A DNA stretch of 64,000 nt, taken from positions 1-64,000 of the forward strand of contig JAJKIR010000206.1 of the NCBI GenBank assembly GCA_021154325.1. Direction: 5' to 3'. The position numbers and the translations under genes were made by a program. This document shows, in pieces, positions 24,817-33,775 of the stretch. Below the pieces are notes generated by a model. It worked only from the letters and a program-made list of their open reading frames with translations. It made no database searches and had not been told where the DNA came from. Positions within the stretch are counted from its first letter, which is position 1. Each line of letters starts with the position of its first letter. The stretch comes from Gemmatimonas sp. Its GTDB lineage: Bacteria > Gemmatimonadota > Gemmatimonadetes > Gemmatimonadales > Gemmatimonadaceae.

Positions 24817-25644
24817 TCAGTCTCCGAGAGTTCGTCTAGGCATGCCGACCAATTCGACGTCGGTACGCACGAGCAGCGTACCGCGCGCCGGGTCGTCGAT
24901 CGCCGTGACGTCGCCGATGCGTACGCGATCGACGCCCCCATTCAGGGCGGACAGCGCGGCCTCGAGCTTGGCGCGCATCCCGCCAGTCGCGGTACCGCTC
25001 CCGATGAGGTCGCGCGCGACCACGGTACTCAGACGCGGAATCACCGCGCCGTCGGACATCACACCGGGAACGTCGGCGACCAGCAGGAGCTCGCCAGCCG
25101 CGAGCGCGACAGCCGTTGCCGCGGCCGCATCGTCGCCGTTCACGTTCAGCGCCGCCGCTTCGCCTAACGAGGCTGGGCCCGTGGCGCCGAAGCACGCGTT
25201 CCGGCTCACCGGCGACACAACGGGCACGTAGCCGCCGTCCAGGAGATGCCAGAGCAGCTCGACATTCACGCGATGCGGCGCGCCGACATAGCCGAGATGC
25301 TCCGGATCGACGGGCGTGGCGGTGAAGAGAGCGGCGTCCTCGCCCGAGATGCCTAACGCACGAACGCCCGAGCCGACGAGCGCCGCCACGAGCCGCTTGT
25401 TCGCGCTGCCCGAGAGCGCCATCCGCACGATCTCGACGTCCTGCGCGCTCGTGACGCGTCGGCCGCCGGCAAAGCGGGCCTCGGCGCCGAGCGCGGTCTG
25501 GAGTGTCGTCACCTCGTCGCCACCACCGTGCACGATCACGAGCGGGCATGCCGCGTCTGACCAGAGCCGCGCGATCCGCGACGCCAGCATCGGATCGCTC
25601 TGCGGCCGCCCGCCGATCTTGAGCACACGCGTCGCGGACGTCAT
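24817..25644 (-). CDS. argB: Acetylglutamate kinase
   Basis: 275 residues, amino-acid kinase fold: LKIGG at residue 8 (phosphate loop), LVIVHGGGDEVT (glycine-rich loop), ALGISGEDAALF, PVVSPVS and NVNGDDAAAATA, then LLLVADVPGV and TATGGMRAKLEAA, all conserved in N-acetylglutamate kinases. Phosphorylates N-acetylglutamate, the second step of arginine synthesis. No N-terminal helix of the arginine-inhibited hexameric type is visible. Overlaps the argC stop by 4 bp (ATGA). Two copies of the dispersed GCCTAACG octamer fall inside it. Confidence 0.95.
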   Translation of the reverse strand: MTSATRVLKIGGRPQSDPMLASRIARLWSDAACPLVIVHGGGDEVTTLQTALGAEARFAGGRRVTSAQDVEIVRMALSGSANKRLVAALVGSGVRALGISGEDAALFTATPVDPEHLGYVGAPHRVNVELLWHLLDGGYVPVVSPVSRNACFGATGPASLGEAAALNVNGDDAAAATAVALAAGELLLVADVPGVMSDGAVIPRLSTVVARDLIGSGTATGGMRAKLEAALSALNGGVDRVRIGDVTAIDDPARGTLLVRTDVELVGMPRRTLGD

Positions 25645-26615
25645 GAGGGCAGACCCGCGGCTTCCTCGAGCCCGAGCATCAGATTCGCGTTCTGCAGCGC
25701 CTGACCCGCCGCGCCTTTGACGAGATTGTCGATGGCCGACAACACGAGCAGCGTGGGGCGACGCGTGCCGGCGAGTGGCATGGCGGCGATTCGCACCACG
25801 TTTCGATGGACGACGTCGCGCAGCGTCGGCGGCTCGTCGACGAGCTCGATGAACCGCTCGCCGGCATACGTGGCACGCCAGGGCGTGAGCGTCTCACCCT
25901 GAATCGGCGCGCGCAGCGTCACCGTCATTGTCGCGAGGATTCCCCGCGCTACCGGCAGAAGGTGGGGAGTGAAGACGAGATCCGCGGCACAGCCTAACGA
26001 TTCCGCCACGGCGCGCATCTCCCGCAGGTGACGATGCACGTTGCCCGTGCCATCGGAGAATCCGTACGCGCGATAATCATCCGCCACTTCGGCGAACAGC
26101 AACTCGCGTTTGGGCGAATTCCCGGCCCCGGTGACGCCGCTCGCGGCATCGATGACTATCGGGCAATCATCGGCGACGAGATCCCGCGCGAAGAGCGGGG
26201 CAAGCGCCGTGAGAATGCTGGTTGGATAGCAGCCCGGATTGCTGACGAGCGGCGCGTTGCGCACCTGCTCACGACTCAGCTCCGTCAGGCCATAGGGTAT
26301 CCCCTCGCAGCCGTTGCCCGGCCGGAGATCAGCGGAGAGATCCACGGCCCGGGCGCCCGCGTCCCGCGCCCGAGCGATCCATTCCTTGGACGTGCCGTGA
26401 GGAAGGGCGCTGAAGACAAGAGCCGCGTCACCCAGCCGAGCGCTCTCGGTGGCGCTGAACTCAATGGTATGGCGCCCGATCCGCGCGCGCGCGCCCCGCT
26501 GCTCGTTCGCCGTTGCGAACGCCAGCACCAGCTCGGGATGATCGAGAATGAGTGCACAGAGCTCGCGGCCGGCGTAGCCGCTGGCGCCGAGCACTCCGAC
26601 GGGGATTCTATTCAC
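25641..26615 (-). CDS. argC: N-acetyl-gamma-glutamyl-phosphate reductase
   Basis: 324 residues with a GTG start. NADP-binding GVLGASGYAGREL at the N-terminus and the catalytic cysteine in VSNPGCYPTSILTAL (about 136); HLLPVARGILATMTVTLR is typical of the C-terminal half. Reduces N-acetylglutamyl phosphate to the semialdehyde. First gene of the minus-strand arginine operon; its start is only 5 bp from the ARG-box-like sequence at 26620-26634, so ArgR would block its promoter. Confidence 0.95.
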   Translation of the reverse strand: MNRIPVGVLGASGYAGRELCALILDHPELVLAFATANEQRGARARIGRHTIEFSATESARLGDAALVFSALPHGTSKEWIARARDAGARAVDLSADLRPGNGCEGIPYGLTELSREQVRNAPLVSNPGCYPTSILTALAPLFARDLVADDCPIVIDAASGVTGAGNSPKRELLFAEVADDYRAYGFSDGTGNVHRHLREMRAVAESLGCAADLVFTPHLLPVARGILATMTVTLRAPIQGETLTPWRATYAGERFIELVDEPPTLRDVVHRNVVRIAAMPLAGTRRPTLLVLSAIDNLVKGAAGQALQNANLMLGLEEAAGLPS

Positions 26616-26619
26616 CTGG

Positions 26620-26634
26620 AATGCATAATAATGC
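26620..26634. promoter_or_regulatory. ARG-box-like operator between argC and argR
   Basis: AATGCATAATAATGC-type sequence, two ATGC half-sites as in ARG boxes bound by ArgR. Lies between the divergent argC and argR starts, so both genes could be controlled by arginine. Confidence 0.6.
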
Positions 26635-26677
26635 GCTCAGCCTCAGTCAATCCCTGATGCTACCGCGCTATCGGCGG

Positions 26678-27196
26678 ATGCCGGTCAGTGCTATCCTACG
26701 CGCCGTGCAATCGCCATCGGGGAAGCGGAAGCCAGAGCGGCACGAAGCCATCTTGGGGCTCATCGGTAGCCATGCGATTGGCAGCCAGGAGGAACTTCGG
26801 CGCCTGCTGCAGGAGCGTGGATGGCAGGTCACCCAGGCCACGCTTTCGCGCGATCTGCGAGAGCTTGGCCTTGTCCGTGCCCAGACCGACGACGGCGCAC
26901 GCTACGTACGTCCGGAATCGCTCGGGACGGATGAGGACAAACCCTCGCTGGAGATACTCTTACCCCAGCTGTTCGACTCGGTCGACGGCGTCAGCGAGCT
27001 CCTCGTCCTCCATACGCTGCCCAGCGGCGCTCAGCCGATCGCGGAAGGCATCGACGCTACCGGCTGGCCGGAGATCATCGGCACCATCGCGGGCGAGAAT
27101 ACCATCCTCATCGTCTGTCGCTCGTCCCAGGCTCGCGTGGAGCTCGCCGAGCGGCTCCGAACCATGGCTGGTCAGCGTGGCCTGATCCGGGGCTGA
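26678..27196 (+). CDS. argR: Arginine repressor ArgR
   Basis: 172 residues from the ATG at 26678; a GTG at 26705 (163 residues) is equally possible and neither has a good Shine-Dalgarno. N-terminal winged helix ERHEAILGLIGSHAIGSQEEL followed by the recognition segment QVTQATLSRDLRELGLV; C-terminal arginine-binding/oligomerisation domain with GIDATGWPEIIGTIAGENT, containing the conserved GT-AGDNT-type loop. It binds ARG boxes as a hexamer with arginine. It heads the argR-argG-argH unit and faces argC. Confidence 0.93.
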   Translation: MPVSAILRAVQSPSGKRKPERHEAILGLIGSHAIGSQEELRRLLQERGWQVTQATLSRDLRELGLVRAQTDDGARYVRPESLGTDEDKPSLEILLPQLFDSVDGVSELLVLHTLPSGAQPIAEGIDATGWPEIIGTIAGENTILIVCRSSQARVELAERLRTMAGQRGLIRG

Positions 27197-27254
27197 CCCC
27201 CTAGCGACCATTCGCACCGGAAGTGTATTGACTGAGCCGGTGCGTCACGCTTAA

Positions 27255-27275
27255 TTATGCAGGTCGATTGCATAA
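27255..27275. promoter_or_regulatory. ARG-box-like operator upstream of argG
   Basis: ATGCA-N5-ATTGCATA arrangement (inverted half-sites TTATGCA / TGCATAA), the same layout as ARG boxes described in Streptomyces. It ends 20 bp before the argG ATG, a position suited to repression by ArgR. Confidence 0.7.
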
Positions 27276-27295
27276 CCGGCGTTTACGGAGCGAAC

Positions 27296-28615
27296 ATGCC
27301 ACGCACCATTGTGCTCGCCTATTCGGGCGGCCTCGATACATCCATCATTGTACCCTGGCTGCGCGAGCACTACGACGCGCGCGTCATCTGCGTCGCCGCT
27401 GATATTGGCCAAGGCGTGGGCGAGCTCGCCGGTGTCCGAGCGAAGGCGCTCGCTTCCGGCGCGGAGGAGTGCTTCGTTGAGGATCTCCGCGACGAGTTCG
27501 TCCGGGACTTCATCTTTCCGACACTCCGTGCCGGCGCCATCTACAATCGGAAGTACCTCCTCGGAACATCGATGGCGCGACCGCTCATCGCCCGCCGTCA
27601 GGTCGAGGTCGCGCGGCGTGTCGGTGCCGACGCGCTCGCCCACGGCTGCACGGGAAAGGGGAACGATCAGGTCCGCTTCGAGCTCACGTATGCGGCCTTC
27701 GCGCCCGACCTTCCCGTCATCGCACCCTGGCGCGAATGGAGCATTCGGAGCCGTGAGGACGCCATCGCTTACGCGGCCGAGCGCGGGATTCCGGTCGCCG
27801 CGACGAAGGAGAAGATCTATTCGCGCGATGCCAACATCTGGCATCTCTCCCATGAAGGCGGAGTTCTCGAGAATCCGAATGCCGCTCCCCCCGACGATCT
27901 GTTGCAGCTGACCGCGGCGCCATTCGACGCCCCCGACCTTCCGGAGACCGTTGTCATTGGCTTCGAGTGTGGCACGCCGGTGTCGGTGAACGGCGAGCGC
28001 CTCGGACCCGTCGCGCTCGTCGAGCGGCTGAATGAGATCGGCGGCCGGCACGGTGTTGGTGTCGTCGATCTGGTCGAGGATCGTCTCGTCGGTATGAAGT
28101 CCCGCGGCGTCTACGAGACGCCTGGCGGATCGCTGCTCTACAGCGCGCACTCCGAGCTCGAGCAGCTCGTGCTCGACCGCCGCACACTCGCCGCCAAGGA
28201 TCTCATCGGGCCTCGTTATGCAGACCTCGTCTACGAAGGTCGCTGGTGGACGACTGAACGAGAAGCCTACGATGCATTCGTCTCAGTCACTCAGGAGCGC
28301 GTTTCCGGCACGGTCTCTTTGCGGCTCTACAAGGGCGCGGCTGCGGTCGTTGGCCGTGAGAGCGCGCACGCGCTCTACGACGAGCGCTTCGTGACCTTCG
28401 GCGAGGACGATGTCTATCAGCAGAGCGACGCCGCCGGGTTCATTCGATTGTTCGCGCTCCCGATGCGCGTTCGCGCGTTGAAGGACCAGGAGATTGCGCG
28501 CGCCGGCCTCGACGCGGACCAGGCCGCCCCCGAGCTCGCCGATCTGTCGTCGATTGCGGACGAGGAGCAGAGCGAGTCGAAGACGCAGTCGTCGCCGGAG
28601 CTCGCGGTCGCATGA
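27296..28615 (+). CDS. argG: Argininosuccinate synthase
   Basis: 439 residues from the ATG at 27296 (MPRTIVLAYSGGLDTS), with GGAG 6 nt upstream; the track start would include the operator. The PP-loop AYSGGLDTS binds ATP; HGCTGKGNDQVRFEL, PWREWSIRSREDAIAYA and MKSRGVYETPGG are standard argininosuccinate synthase signatures. Joins citrulline and aspartate. A 30-residue acidic C-terminal tail is an extra. Overlaps argH by 4 bp (ATGA). Confidence 0.97.
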   Translation: MPRTIVLAYSGGLDTSIIVPWLREHYDARVICVAADIGQGVGELAGVRAKALASGAEECFVEDLRDEFVRDFIFPTLRAGAIYNRKYLLGTSMARPLIARRQVEVARRVGADALAHGCTGKGNDQVRFELTYAAFAPDLPVIAPWREWSIRSREDAIAYAAERGIPVAATKEKIYSRDANIWHLSHEGGVLENPNAAPPDDLLQLTAAPFDAPDLPETVVIGFECGTPVSVNGERLGPVALVERLNEIGGRHGVGVVDLVEDRLVGMKSRGVYETPGGSLLYSAHSELEQLVLDRRTLAAKDLIGPRYADLVYEGRWWTTEREAYDAFVSVTQERVSGTVSLRLYKGAAAVVGRESAHALYDERFVTFGEDDVYQQSDAAGFIRLFALPMRVRALKDQEIARAGLDADQAAPELADLSSIADEEQSESKTQSSPELAVA

Positions 28616-30030
28616 CGACCGCGGCCTTCGCCGAGGCGGCCGCCAAGGCGCACAAGCTCTGGGGTGGCCGCTTCAAGGGCGGCGGAACCGCGCCGCAGTT
28701 CGATGCGCTGAACAACTCGATCGGTGTCGACATCCGGCTCTGGCCGTTCGACGTCGAGCTCTCGAAGGCGTGGGCCATGGCGCTGTACGGCGCCGGCGTG
28801 CTGACCATCGCCGAGTGCAACGACATCGAGCGAGGTTTGAACGCCGTGGGGCAACGCCTCGCCGCCGGCGTCCAGCCGACCGCCTCCGACGAGGACGTGC
28901 ACACGCTGATCGACCGGCTCTTGCACGAGGAGGTCGGAGAGGTTGCGTCCAAGCTTCACACGGGCCGCAGTCGCAACGATCAAGTCGCCACAGCGACGCG
29001 CATGTGGTCAATGGATGCCGCTGGGCAGCTCGACGCTGCCGTGCGGCAGCTGCAGCAGGTGATGGTCGATCAGGCACACGGCCTCGAGACCTCGCTGATG
29101 CCGTCGTACACGCACCTGCAGCGCGCCATTCCCGTATCGGCGGCTCACTGGCTCCTCGCGCATTTTTGGCCGCTGGAGCGCGATCGCGCTCGCTTGCGGG
29201 CCGCCGCGAAATCCGCCGCCGTGCTGCCTCTCGGATCCGGTGCGGCCGCCGGGTGCGCATACCCGATCTCACGCACCCTGCTCCAAGGCACTCTCGGCTT
29301 CGACGCGGTCACCTCCAATTCGATCGACGCGGTGAGCGATCGCGACTTCGTCGCCGAGTTGCTCTTTGCCGCCGCGCTGATCGGCGGCCATCTCTCTCGG
29401 CTGGCCGAGGATCTGATCATCTACGGCTCGAGCGAGTTCGGCTTCGTGCAATTCGGCGACCGCTTCACCTCCGGCTCGAGCATGATGCCGCAGAAGCGCA
29501 ATCCGGACGCGCTGGAGCTCGCTCGTGGATCGGCCGCTCGCATGCTCGGTGACCTGACGACGTTGCTTGCGACGGTGAAGGGACTGCCGTCGAGCTACAA
29601 CAAGGACCTGCAGGACGACAAGCGCATCGTCTTCGATGCGGTCGATACGTTGCTCCTCGTCCTGCCCGCAGTCGCCGGTGCCCTCGCCGAGTGCACCTTC
29701 CGCGGCGACCGCATGCGCGCGGCGCTGTCCTCCACCATGATGGCGACCGACCTCGCCGACTACCTCGTCCGCAAAGGCGCGACCTTCCGCGAGGCCCATG
29801 GGGCCGTTGGACAGCTGGTGAGATTGTGCGAGGAGCGCGGCACGGAGCTCCACGCGCTGCCTTTTGCGGAGTTCGCCCAGGTGCATCACGCGTTCGACGA
29901 CGACGTCTTCGACGCGCTCTCCGCGTTTCGCTCGGTCGAGCACCGGGAAGTGGAGGGTGGCACCGGCCCGTCCGCCGTGCGTGCGCAGCTCGAGGCAGCG
30001 CAACGCGCCCTCGACTCCACGATCCGCTGA
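28612..30030 (+). CDS. argH: Argininosuccinate lyase
   Basis: 472 residues. Aspartase/fumarase superfamily: KLWGGRFKGG at the N-terminus, LHTGRSRNDQVATATRMW (substrate binding), TYTHLQRA and the signature loop GSSMMPQKRNPD with the catalytic serine. Cleaves argininosuccinate to arginine and fumarate, the last step of the pathway. Coupled to argG by a 4-bp overlap. argF and argJ are not in the window. Confidence 0.97.
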   Translation: MTTAAFAEAAAKAHKLWGGRFKGGGTAPQFDALNNSIGVDIRLWPFDVELSKAWAMALYGAGVLTIAECNDIERGLNAVGQRLAAGVQPTASDEDVHTLIDRLLHEEVGEVASKLHTGRSRNDQVATATRMWSMDAAGQLDAAVRQLQQVMVDQAHGLETSLMPSYTHLQRAIPVSAAHWLLAHFWPLERDRARLRAAAKSAAVLPLGSGAAAGCAYPISRTLLQGTLGFDAVTSNSIDAVSDRDFVAELLFAAALIGGHLSRLAEDLIIYGSSEFGFVQFGDRFTSGSSMMPQKRNPDALELARGSAARMLGDLTTLLATVKGLPSSYNKDLQDDKRIVFDAVDTLLLVLPAVAGALAECTFRGDRMRAALSSTMMATDLADYLVRKGATFREAHGAVGQLVRLCEERGTELHALPFAEFAQVHHAFDDDVFDALSAFRSVEHREVEGGTGPSAVRAQLEAAQRALDSTIR

Positions 30031-30046
30031 CGGCCGTTACTCGTTA

Positions 30047-30066
30047 GCCGGCGCGCGGGCGCCGGC
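30047..30066. terminator. Hairpin between argH and the convergent outer-membrane gene
   Basis: 8-bp stem GCCGGCGC / GCGCCGGC with a 4-nt loop in the 43-bp gap between two convergent stops. No T-run, so possibly a weak bidirectional terminator. Confidence 0.5.
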
Positions 30067-30073
30067 CGTCGCG

Positions 30074-30607
30074 TCAGAAGAGAATGCCAAAGGTGATCGG
30101 CAGAATGCGGATTCCGCGTTCGCCGCTCACCTTGTGGTATCGCGCCTCCACGAAGGTCGTGACGTCGTGACGCTCGAAGCGGAGACCGCCGCCCACATTG
30201 AAGCCGGGATCCGTACTCGAGTTGTTCGCGAGGAAGAGCGTGCGGTGGCTATTGTAGATCCCGAATCCTCCGATCGCGTACGGCACGACGACTCTTCCGG
30301 TCGGAACTTTCAGCTCCGCGCTCGCGTTCACCAGCCAGATGTCTTCCTTGGTCTGATTGCCCGAGTAGCCGATTTCGTTGAACGCGCCGTCGATCCGAAA
30401 GCCGAGGATGGATGCGGGGATCCGCACGTCGACGAGCAGTCCGAGATGGTACCCCAGGTTCTTGTCGCTTCCGTAGCCACTCACGGGTGCGGTGACGCCG
30501 GCGGCGAGGCCGAATCGGGCCGGCGACTGCGCCGCGCTGCGCGCGCTCGCGAATGCGGCTAGACCGAGAGTGATCGCGAGCGACCACGTGTGCCGCGCTG
30601 TGTTCAC
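30074..30607 (-). CDS. Outer-membrane beta-barrel protein (OmpA/porin-like small barrel)
   Basis: 177 residues. Signal peptide MNTARHTWSLAITLGLAAFASARSAAQ; mature part begins ARFGLAAGVTAPVSGYG and continues with alternating amphipathic strands (GYHLGLLVDVRIP, VVVPYAIGGFGIYN, GFNVGGGLRFERH) and ends with an aromatic residue (ITFGILF), as in 8-stranded outer-membrane barrels. No known ligand. It stands alone on the minus strand, between the second csp gene and the convergent argH. Confidence 0.8.
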   Translation of the reverse strand: MNTARHTWSLAITLGLAAFASARSAAQSPARFGLAAGVTAPVSGYGSDKNLGYHLGLLVDVRIPASILGFRIDGAFNEIGYSGNQTKEDIWLVNASAELKVPTGRVVVPYAIGGFGIYNSHRTLFLANNSSTDPGFNVGGGLRFERHDVTTFVEARYHKVSGERGIRILPITFGILF

Positions 30608-30664
30608 GGGATGTCTCCCACAGTTCGATGCGTAGAGTGAAGGCCTGCCGTCGTCCGTGTCCCG

Positions 30665-30703
30665 AACGAAAAAGAGCCGAGCGACGTTGCGTCGCTCGGC
30701 TCT
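30665..30703 (-). terminator. Rho-independent terminator of the second csp gene
   Basis: 14-bp perfect stem AGAGCCGAGCGACG with its complement and a TTG loop; on the minus strand followed by TTTTTCG. Lies 23 bp beyond the csp stop. Confidence 0.92.
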
Positions 30704-30725
30704 GAGATATCGCGCGACGCCGGCG

Positions 30726-30938
30726 TCAGCGCGAGGCCTTTGTCACGTTCTCCGCGGCCGGACCCTTCTGGCCCTGCACGAGATCGAATTCCACGGCCTC
30801 TCCTTCAGCGAGACTCTTGAAGCCATTGCCCTGGATCGCGCTGTAGTGCACGAAGCAATCCTTGTCTCCAGTATCGGGCGTGATGAAACCAAATCCCTTC
30901 GCGTCGTTGAACCACTTCACTTTGCCGGTCGTACGCAT
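30726..30938 (-). CDS. Cold-shock protein (CspA family), second copy
   Basis: 70 residues from the ATG at 30938 ([19 protein letters not shown]), with GGAG 5 nt upstream; the track start is 9 codons earlier. RNP1 KGFGFI and RNP2 CFVHYSAI are present. Close to the csp at 10361 (shared core [12 protein letters not shown], VQGQKGP), with a different middle (PDTGDKD for REGGPD). Nucleic-acid chaperone. Own terminator, no partner genes. Confidence 0.95.
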   Translation of the reverse strand: MRTTGKVKWFNDAKGFGFITPDTGDKDCFVHYSAIQGNGFKSLAEGEAVEFDLVQGQKGPAAENVTKASR

Positions 30939-31035
30939 ACCTGCTCCTCGATGTGCGGTCGCCACTACGAAGCGTGCTTCGCGTGACGATCTACCAATTC
31001 ACGACCACACCATGCGGCCGTGGTTCTGAAACGCC

Positions 31036-31069
31036 GAAGCCGGACCCGAGAACCGGCGGGCCCGGCTTC
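31036..31069. terminator. Hairpin downstream of the membrane-anchored hypothetical
   Basis: 12-bp stem GAAGCCGGACCC / GGGCCCGGCTTC with one G-T/A-C type mismatch and a 10-nt loop, about 58 bp beyond the stop at 31127. No T-run; terminator role is only likely. Confidence 0.45.
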
Positions 31070-31126
31070 AGACGCGGCGAAGCTAAGACCACTCCGGAAG
31101 GCGGTCAATAGCCTTTGTGCGCGGAA

Positions 31127-31576
31127 TCACTGTCCGAGGACCTGGATACCGGTCACGAAGTACGGAGTCTCGCCGAAACAGCTCGTCGGCACACCAGCAT
31201 GCTGGTCGTAGGTGAGGGAGACGCGCTGCCCCATCGAGGTCGTGATGATATGTGCGACACTGTCATCTCGGACGCTGAACTCCCAACGCTCCTGTAGCGC
31301 ACCAGGAACGTTCACCATCGCCAGCTCGCCCTCCCAGGTTTTGCAAACCCATCCCTTACGTGAGAATTTCTGAACGTACCCGGCGCGATTGCCGCGCGAG
31401 TATGAGTAATTCAGCGCGATGGCCGTCCAGAGAACGATGACGGCGATCGGCGACATGATGACCGCCGCGACGATCCACGGCCAGCGGCGGTGCCGGCGAG
31501 CCGGACGCGCTGGCACGTCTTCCGTCGCTCCCAGCTCGGGGGATTCGTCAGGGGGACGCTCCGATTCATTCGCCAT
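31127..31576 (-). CDS. Hypothetical single-pass membrane protein
   Basis: 149 residues from the ATG at 31576 (MANESERPPDES), with GAGGA 9 nt upstream. Acidic/Pro-rich cytoplasmic N-terminus, Arg-rich stretch ARRHRRWPW, one membrane helix (about 35-57), and an extracytoplasmic domain with YSYSRGNRAGYVQKFSRKGWVCKTWEGEL and a second Cys in TSCFGETPYF, so a disulphide is possible. The phrase GNRAGYVQKFSRKGW recurs in uncharacterised proteins of other phyla, but no function is known to me. Confidence 0.75.
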   Translation of the reverse strand: MANESERPPDESPELGATEDVPARPARRHRRWPWIVAAVIMSPIAVIVLWTAIALNYSYSRGNRAGYVQKFSRKGWVCKTWEGELAMVNVPGALQERWEFSVRDDSVAHIITTSMGQRVSLTYDQHAGVPTSCFGETPYFVTGIQVLGQ

Positions 31577-31787
31577 CGCGATCATTCCTCGGCGGGTTTC
31601 TTATAGGTTGCCCGTGGCAATAGTACCGTAGGCGGTAGGAATATTCCAACCAGTTACGCCCCATAGCTCAGCCGCGCGCCCGCGAATCAGAGCGCCAGGG
31701 TCGTCGCCGCGATTTATCTTTGGACGTGCGCGCACTGGGGCGCTTCCGCATGCTTGGCGCGCGTCCCGTTCTTTACACCTCTTCATT

Positions 31788-33026
<1,239 letters not shown>

Positions 33027-33036
33027 CCCCGCTCGC

Positions 33037-33687
33037 CTAACGACGAAGCGAGGGAGCGGCGGCGTGGCCCGCTGGCTCGCTGACGTCGAACGCCTCGAGC
33101 GATTCGACGACCCGCCGCAACTCGTCCATGATGGGCGCCGTGAAGCCGAGCGCGCCGAGTCGCTCGTACACCCCGCGATACCATCGAACCGTGCCGCCAC
33201 GACCAGCGTTGAAACGGCTCCAGACCGTGCCCGGATCGATCGTTCGCTTGAGGTCCGCGACGATCGTTCCCGCGTTGTGCAGCTTGTCCGCAGCACAGAC
33301 CCAGCGCGCTGACTCGCTCGCGCCACTCAGCCGCTCGAGATAATCGTCCTTGCGCTCGTCGCTCGAGAGGTCGTTTCCTTCGTCGTCGACGTTGCGTTGC
33401 GTCACCGCGAGGACTGTATCGAGAACGGTCGCGCCGAACTTGTCGCCGATCCGCTGCTCGAGCATCTCTCGCGTGTAGTTCTCGCGGATGCAGTCCGCGA
33501 TCACGTCGTGGAGGATGCCCGCGATCACCGTGTCCTCGTCGCGTCCGTATCGCGTGAGGATGATCGCGACATTCGCCGGATGCGTGAGATACGGCAGGCG
33601 CGTTCCTTTGCGCACCTGGCGGTCGTGATGCTTCGCCGCGAAGGCGAGCGCGTGATTGATCCGATCGGAGTACCCGTTGATCGTCAT
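33037..33687 (-). CDS. HD-domain phosphohydrolase (SpoT/MESH1-like)
   Basis: 216 residues. HD-domain of the RelA/SpoT hydrolase type: KHHDRQVRKGTRLPYLTHPANVA (first metal His), AGILHDVIAD (the HD pair) and AADKLHNAGTIVADL (distal Asp and Asn). It has no synthetase, TGS or ACT domain, like the small alarmone hydrolases (MESH1/SAH), so ppGpp breakdown is possible but unproven. The stop codon TAG lies in the dispersed octamer CGTTAGGC. Convergent with ispG, 10 bp apart. Confidence 0.8.
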   Translation of the reverse strand: MTINGYSDRINHALAFAAKHHDRQVRKGTRLPYLTHPANVAIILTRYGRDEDTVIAGILHDVIADCIRENYTREMLEQRIGDKFGATVLDTVLAVTQRNVDDEGNDLSSDERKDDYLERLSGASESARWVCAADKLHNAGTIVADLKRTIDPGTVWSRFNAGRGGTVRWYRGVYERLGALGFTAPIMDELRRVVESLEAFDVSEPAGHAAAPSLRR

Positions 33688-33775
33688 CTCGCCAGTAAGT
33701 TAGCGCGTGGCGTCACGCCCGACAGCAGCATATCGCTCTGCTGCGGAGCGTGCGCTGGCGCCATGGCCTTTCGAA

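Noticed and set aside
27251-28150. 299-residue minus-strand ORF over argG
   Set aside because: Shadow of argG, whose active-site motifs are intact.
31660-31735. tRNA-like phrase GCCCCATAGCTCAG
   Set aside because: Resembles a tRNA D-arm start, but no anticodon stem, T-loop (GTTCRA) or matching 3' acceptor follows.
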